Source: Drosophila persimilis (lineage: Eukaryota > Arthropoda > Insecta > Diptera > Drosophilidae). Taken from it: a stretch of DNA of 64,000 nucleotides. Below are positions 61,850-64,000 of this stretch, piece after piece. Location of the stretch: the NCBI RefSeq assembly GCF_003286085.1, contig NW_020825566.1, forward strand, positions 1 through 64,000, written 5' to 3'. Position numbers and translations under genes: made by a program. Each line of letters starts with the position of its first letter. The first letter of the stretch is position 1. Below the pieces are notes generated by a model. The model saw only the letters and a program-made list of their open reading frames with translations. It did no database searches and was not told where the DNA came from.

Positions 61850-63978
61850 CATCCCACCCCGCATCTAATTGGGGCGTGGCTGTGTGACTGACTGACGTTC
61901 GAAGAAGATTCGCATGTAACCAGCAAAATGCAATTGGCAGCGCCCTGCCCCACGTTTGTCTTCTGATTGCGGACAGGACACTGGACCTCCAGCTAATGCC
62001 TCTAATTGGTCTGATTATGTCGTTTGTGATTATCCAAGTGCCTGGGCAGTGTCCCGTGTCCCGTGTCCTGTGCCCTGTCCTGCCGCACGTTTCAGCATAC
62101 AATTAGGCGCATCTAAAGCTAAATCTCATTTATCAATCACGTGAGGCAGCGAGGCACTGAGGCACCGAGGCAGGGTGTGCCCTGCAGCGCGACGATTATT
62201 TGATAATTTGCCAAAGACAGGGCCGACATCGTTTGATAATCCGAGGCTCTGGCTCTGGCTCTGCTTCTGCCTCTGGCTCTGCCTCTGATTGGGTTAACTA
62301 ATAACCGATAAGCCCACACACATCACAGATCTCCTCGGGGTGGGGGGGAGTCCCTCCCACCTTCAATAAAAACTTTGGGCAGGCCAACCCTTTGGTCTGT
62401 GGCTCCATCAGTGTGCAACTTCTTGGCAGCTGACAAGTGTGACAGGTTTTAAGGGCCATAACTAAGGCTCCTCCGCCTCCTTATCCTCCTCCTCCTCCCT
62501 TCGGCAGAGCCCACCTTTTAGGGTAAAACTCTCTGCGGTTTCTAGGCAGCAGCACACACACACACGCACACGCATTACACATGTACAAGGCATGGCAATA
62601 ATACTAAATTTTACACCCCACACACACACACGCACCCAGGCACAGAGAGGGGGGGAGAGGGGAGGGGGTGAAAGACTTTCACATGACTCGTTAAACTTTC
62701 TGGCATTGTAATAGTTCTGCTCGGATGGTTTTCTCTTTCTTTGGAGAGTAAGAAGAGCGAGAGAAATCCCAAAAACCGAATGTTTCCTGCCACACATCCC
62801 AGCGTCCTGCTGCTGGGGCTCTGCTTTACATGCGGCTCCTTGTTGGTGGTTTCTCGGTCTCTCTCTCTCTCTCTCTCTGTCTCTCTGGTTATGCGCATAA
62901 TTTATAGAGTGCGACAATATGTTGCCCTCTGTCTGGGCTCTGGGCGCTGGGCTATGCCAGAAGGAAACTTTTCCACTCTCGCTTTACGGCGCCGCTGCTC
63001 AAGAAAGTAAGATTTCTTTGACCGATACAGACCGACCAATGGGCGGGCGGGGGTAAGAGGTCACAGGGCAAAGGCAAAAGTCAAGGGTATTACCATAAGG
63101 GAATACCCCATCCCATATCCCATGCTTTCGCCACTTAACAAAAAACGAAAAAACGAAAAAAGACAACAGCAACAGCTCTCCTAATTCTCCAAGTTCCATT
63201 TGTATCTCTGCCACGAATTCTCTCCCTTTGGAACCCCCCCACACACACACACACACACACACATGGGAGGAGGGGGATGGGTGGTGGGTGGTGGGGGGGG
63301 GGGCTGTGTTTAAGGGCGATAAAAATGCAGAAACAAAAACATTTTGTTAGTTGCATAAATTTGCGTTGTTCTGTCCCGCTGATAAAACAGCGTCGAAAAA
63401 AGTGTCGTCGGGGGAGCAACTTGAGTAAAACTGTGTGCAGCAGGCAGCCAGTGGGTGGGGGTGGGGGGGAAAGTGGGGCGGAGGGAGGCAGATACAGAGA
63501 AAAAAAAGAGTCCCAACAAGCTGCTGCGGGGGGCTGGCAGCAGAACAACAGAAACAGGGGAGGGGAGGGGCGACAGGGGGGATGGAAAAGTTTTAAATAC
63601 ACATTTACGTAGAGAAAACCGTCTCTCTCTTTCTCTCTGTCTCCCTTTCGTATGAGGAATATTTAAATATTTGCCCTGGCATACTTTTGATGCCTGCCGC
63701 CAGCCCCCCCCCACCCCCCTCCTCCGGCCACCATCCAACCTCTATGGATCCTTTAATCGGGGGGGTACCAAAACCACGGTTCAATGGCCTCCTCAAGATA
63801 CGAGCCCAATGGGGGCACGACGCGGCTGTGGGGTAAGTTCTTCACAAGTTTCTTGCATGCCTCATAATCCTGCCACAAGTCCCGCCACACACACACACAC
63901 ACACATGCAGTACCTCCTCATTCGTATCTCTATTTACAATTTATGGCCCCACGTAAAGGTAAATAAAGTTGCAGCAAG

Positions 63979-64000
63979 CTGCTGCTGCTGCTGCTGCTGC
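63979..64000. repeat. (CTG)n at the right edge
   Basis: Seven CTG triplets run off the window end. Confidence 0.9.

Larger units (their letters stand above)
33002..64000 (-). other. Start of a very long Ten-m intron; no gene supported
   Basis: Thirty-one kilobases upstream of the exon at 33,001. I searched for the preceding coding exon (it must end in phase 1 and encode the tail before Asn-Ile-Asn-Lys) and for nested genes, tRNAs and other RNA genes, and found none I can support. The sequence alternates AT-rich stretches with GC-rich simple repeats: (GT)n/(CA)n, (GA)n/(TC)n, (CTG)n, and long poly-G and poly-C runs. ORFs in it are all short, low in complexity or made of simple repeats. Enhancers are expected in such an intron, but none can be named from sequence. 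Confidence 0.8.

Noticed and set aside
33002-64000. Search for the Ten-m exon encoding the start of the cytoplasmic tail
   Set aside because: No stretch encodes a tail-like segment followed by a phase-1 donor; the closest hits (near 59,750 and 50,130) fail in sequence or frame.

Overview
This window is animal DNA, almost certainly Drosophila. The minus strand carries most of one very large gene, the teneurin Ten-m (Tenascin-major, also called odd Oz), identified from long stretches of protein that read as the known fly protein. Short introns with GTAAGT-type donors and CA/GT-rich long introns also fit a fly. Long poly-G/poly-C tracts in the introns and many amino-acid differences from what I recall of D. 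melanogaster suggest a more distant species, perhaps of the obscura group; that last step is inference.

Layout, left to right. 1-12,266: a complex satellite of about 45 tandem units, 319 bp or, in a deletion variant, 175 bp; it enters from beyond the left edge. 12,270-12,988: a small three-exon 3' gene fragment on the plus strand with two short introns, a stop codon and a poly(A) signal. I do not recognise it. 13,090-13,284: a diverged short repeat. 13,285-15,371: an AT-rich satellite of 39-bp period, about 53 copies. 15,374-15,650: one old, diverged copy of the 319-bp satellite. 15,700-18,799: AT-rich sequence that must hold the Ten-m 3' UTR. 18,800-33,001: the Ten-m coding exons. 33,002-64,000: the start of a very long Ten-m intron, made of unique sequence broken by many simple repeats, with no exon I can support. 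The exons for the first part of the cytoplasmic tail lie beyond the right edge.

Ten-m was rebuilt exon by exon from splice sites and reading phase. In transcription order: 33,001-32,357 (end of cytoplasmic tail, membrane span, Ser/Thr-rich stalk); two phase-1 cassette exons, 31,134-30,049 and 29,613-28,690 (acidic stalk, optional by phase); 28,160-27,877; 27,730-27,319 and 27,218-26,673 (eight EGF repeats); 26,591-26,384 (Cys-rich); a 27-nt microexon, 25,251-25,225; and a 5.6-kb terminal exon, 24,419-18,800 (beta-sandwich region, NHL propeller, YD shell, C-terminal Tox-GHH-like domain). All phases agree. The window encodes about 2,579 residues without the two cassettes and about 3,249 with them.

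Ten-m is a type II transmembrane adhesion protein. Its large ectodomain dimerises through EGF repeats and binds other teneurins, matching synaptic partners and guiding axons. The most unusual content is the satellite complex just downstream of Ten-m with a broken-looking multi-exon gene inside it, followed by the microexon and the two large cassette exons.
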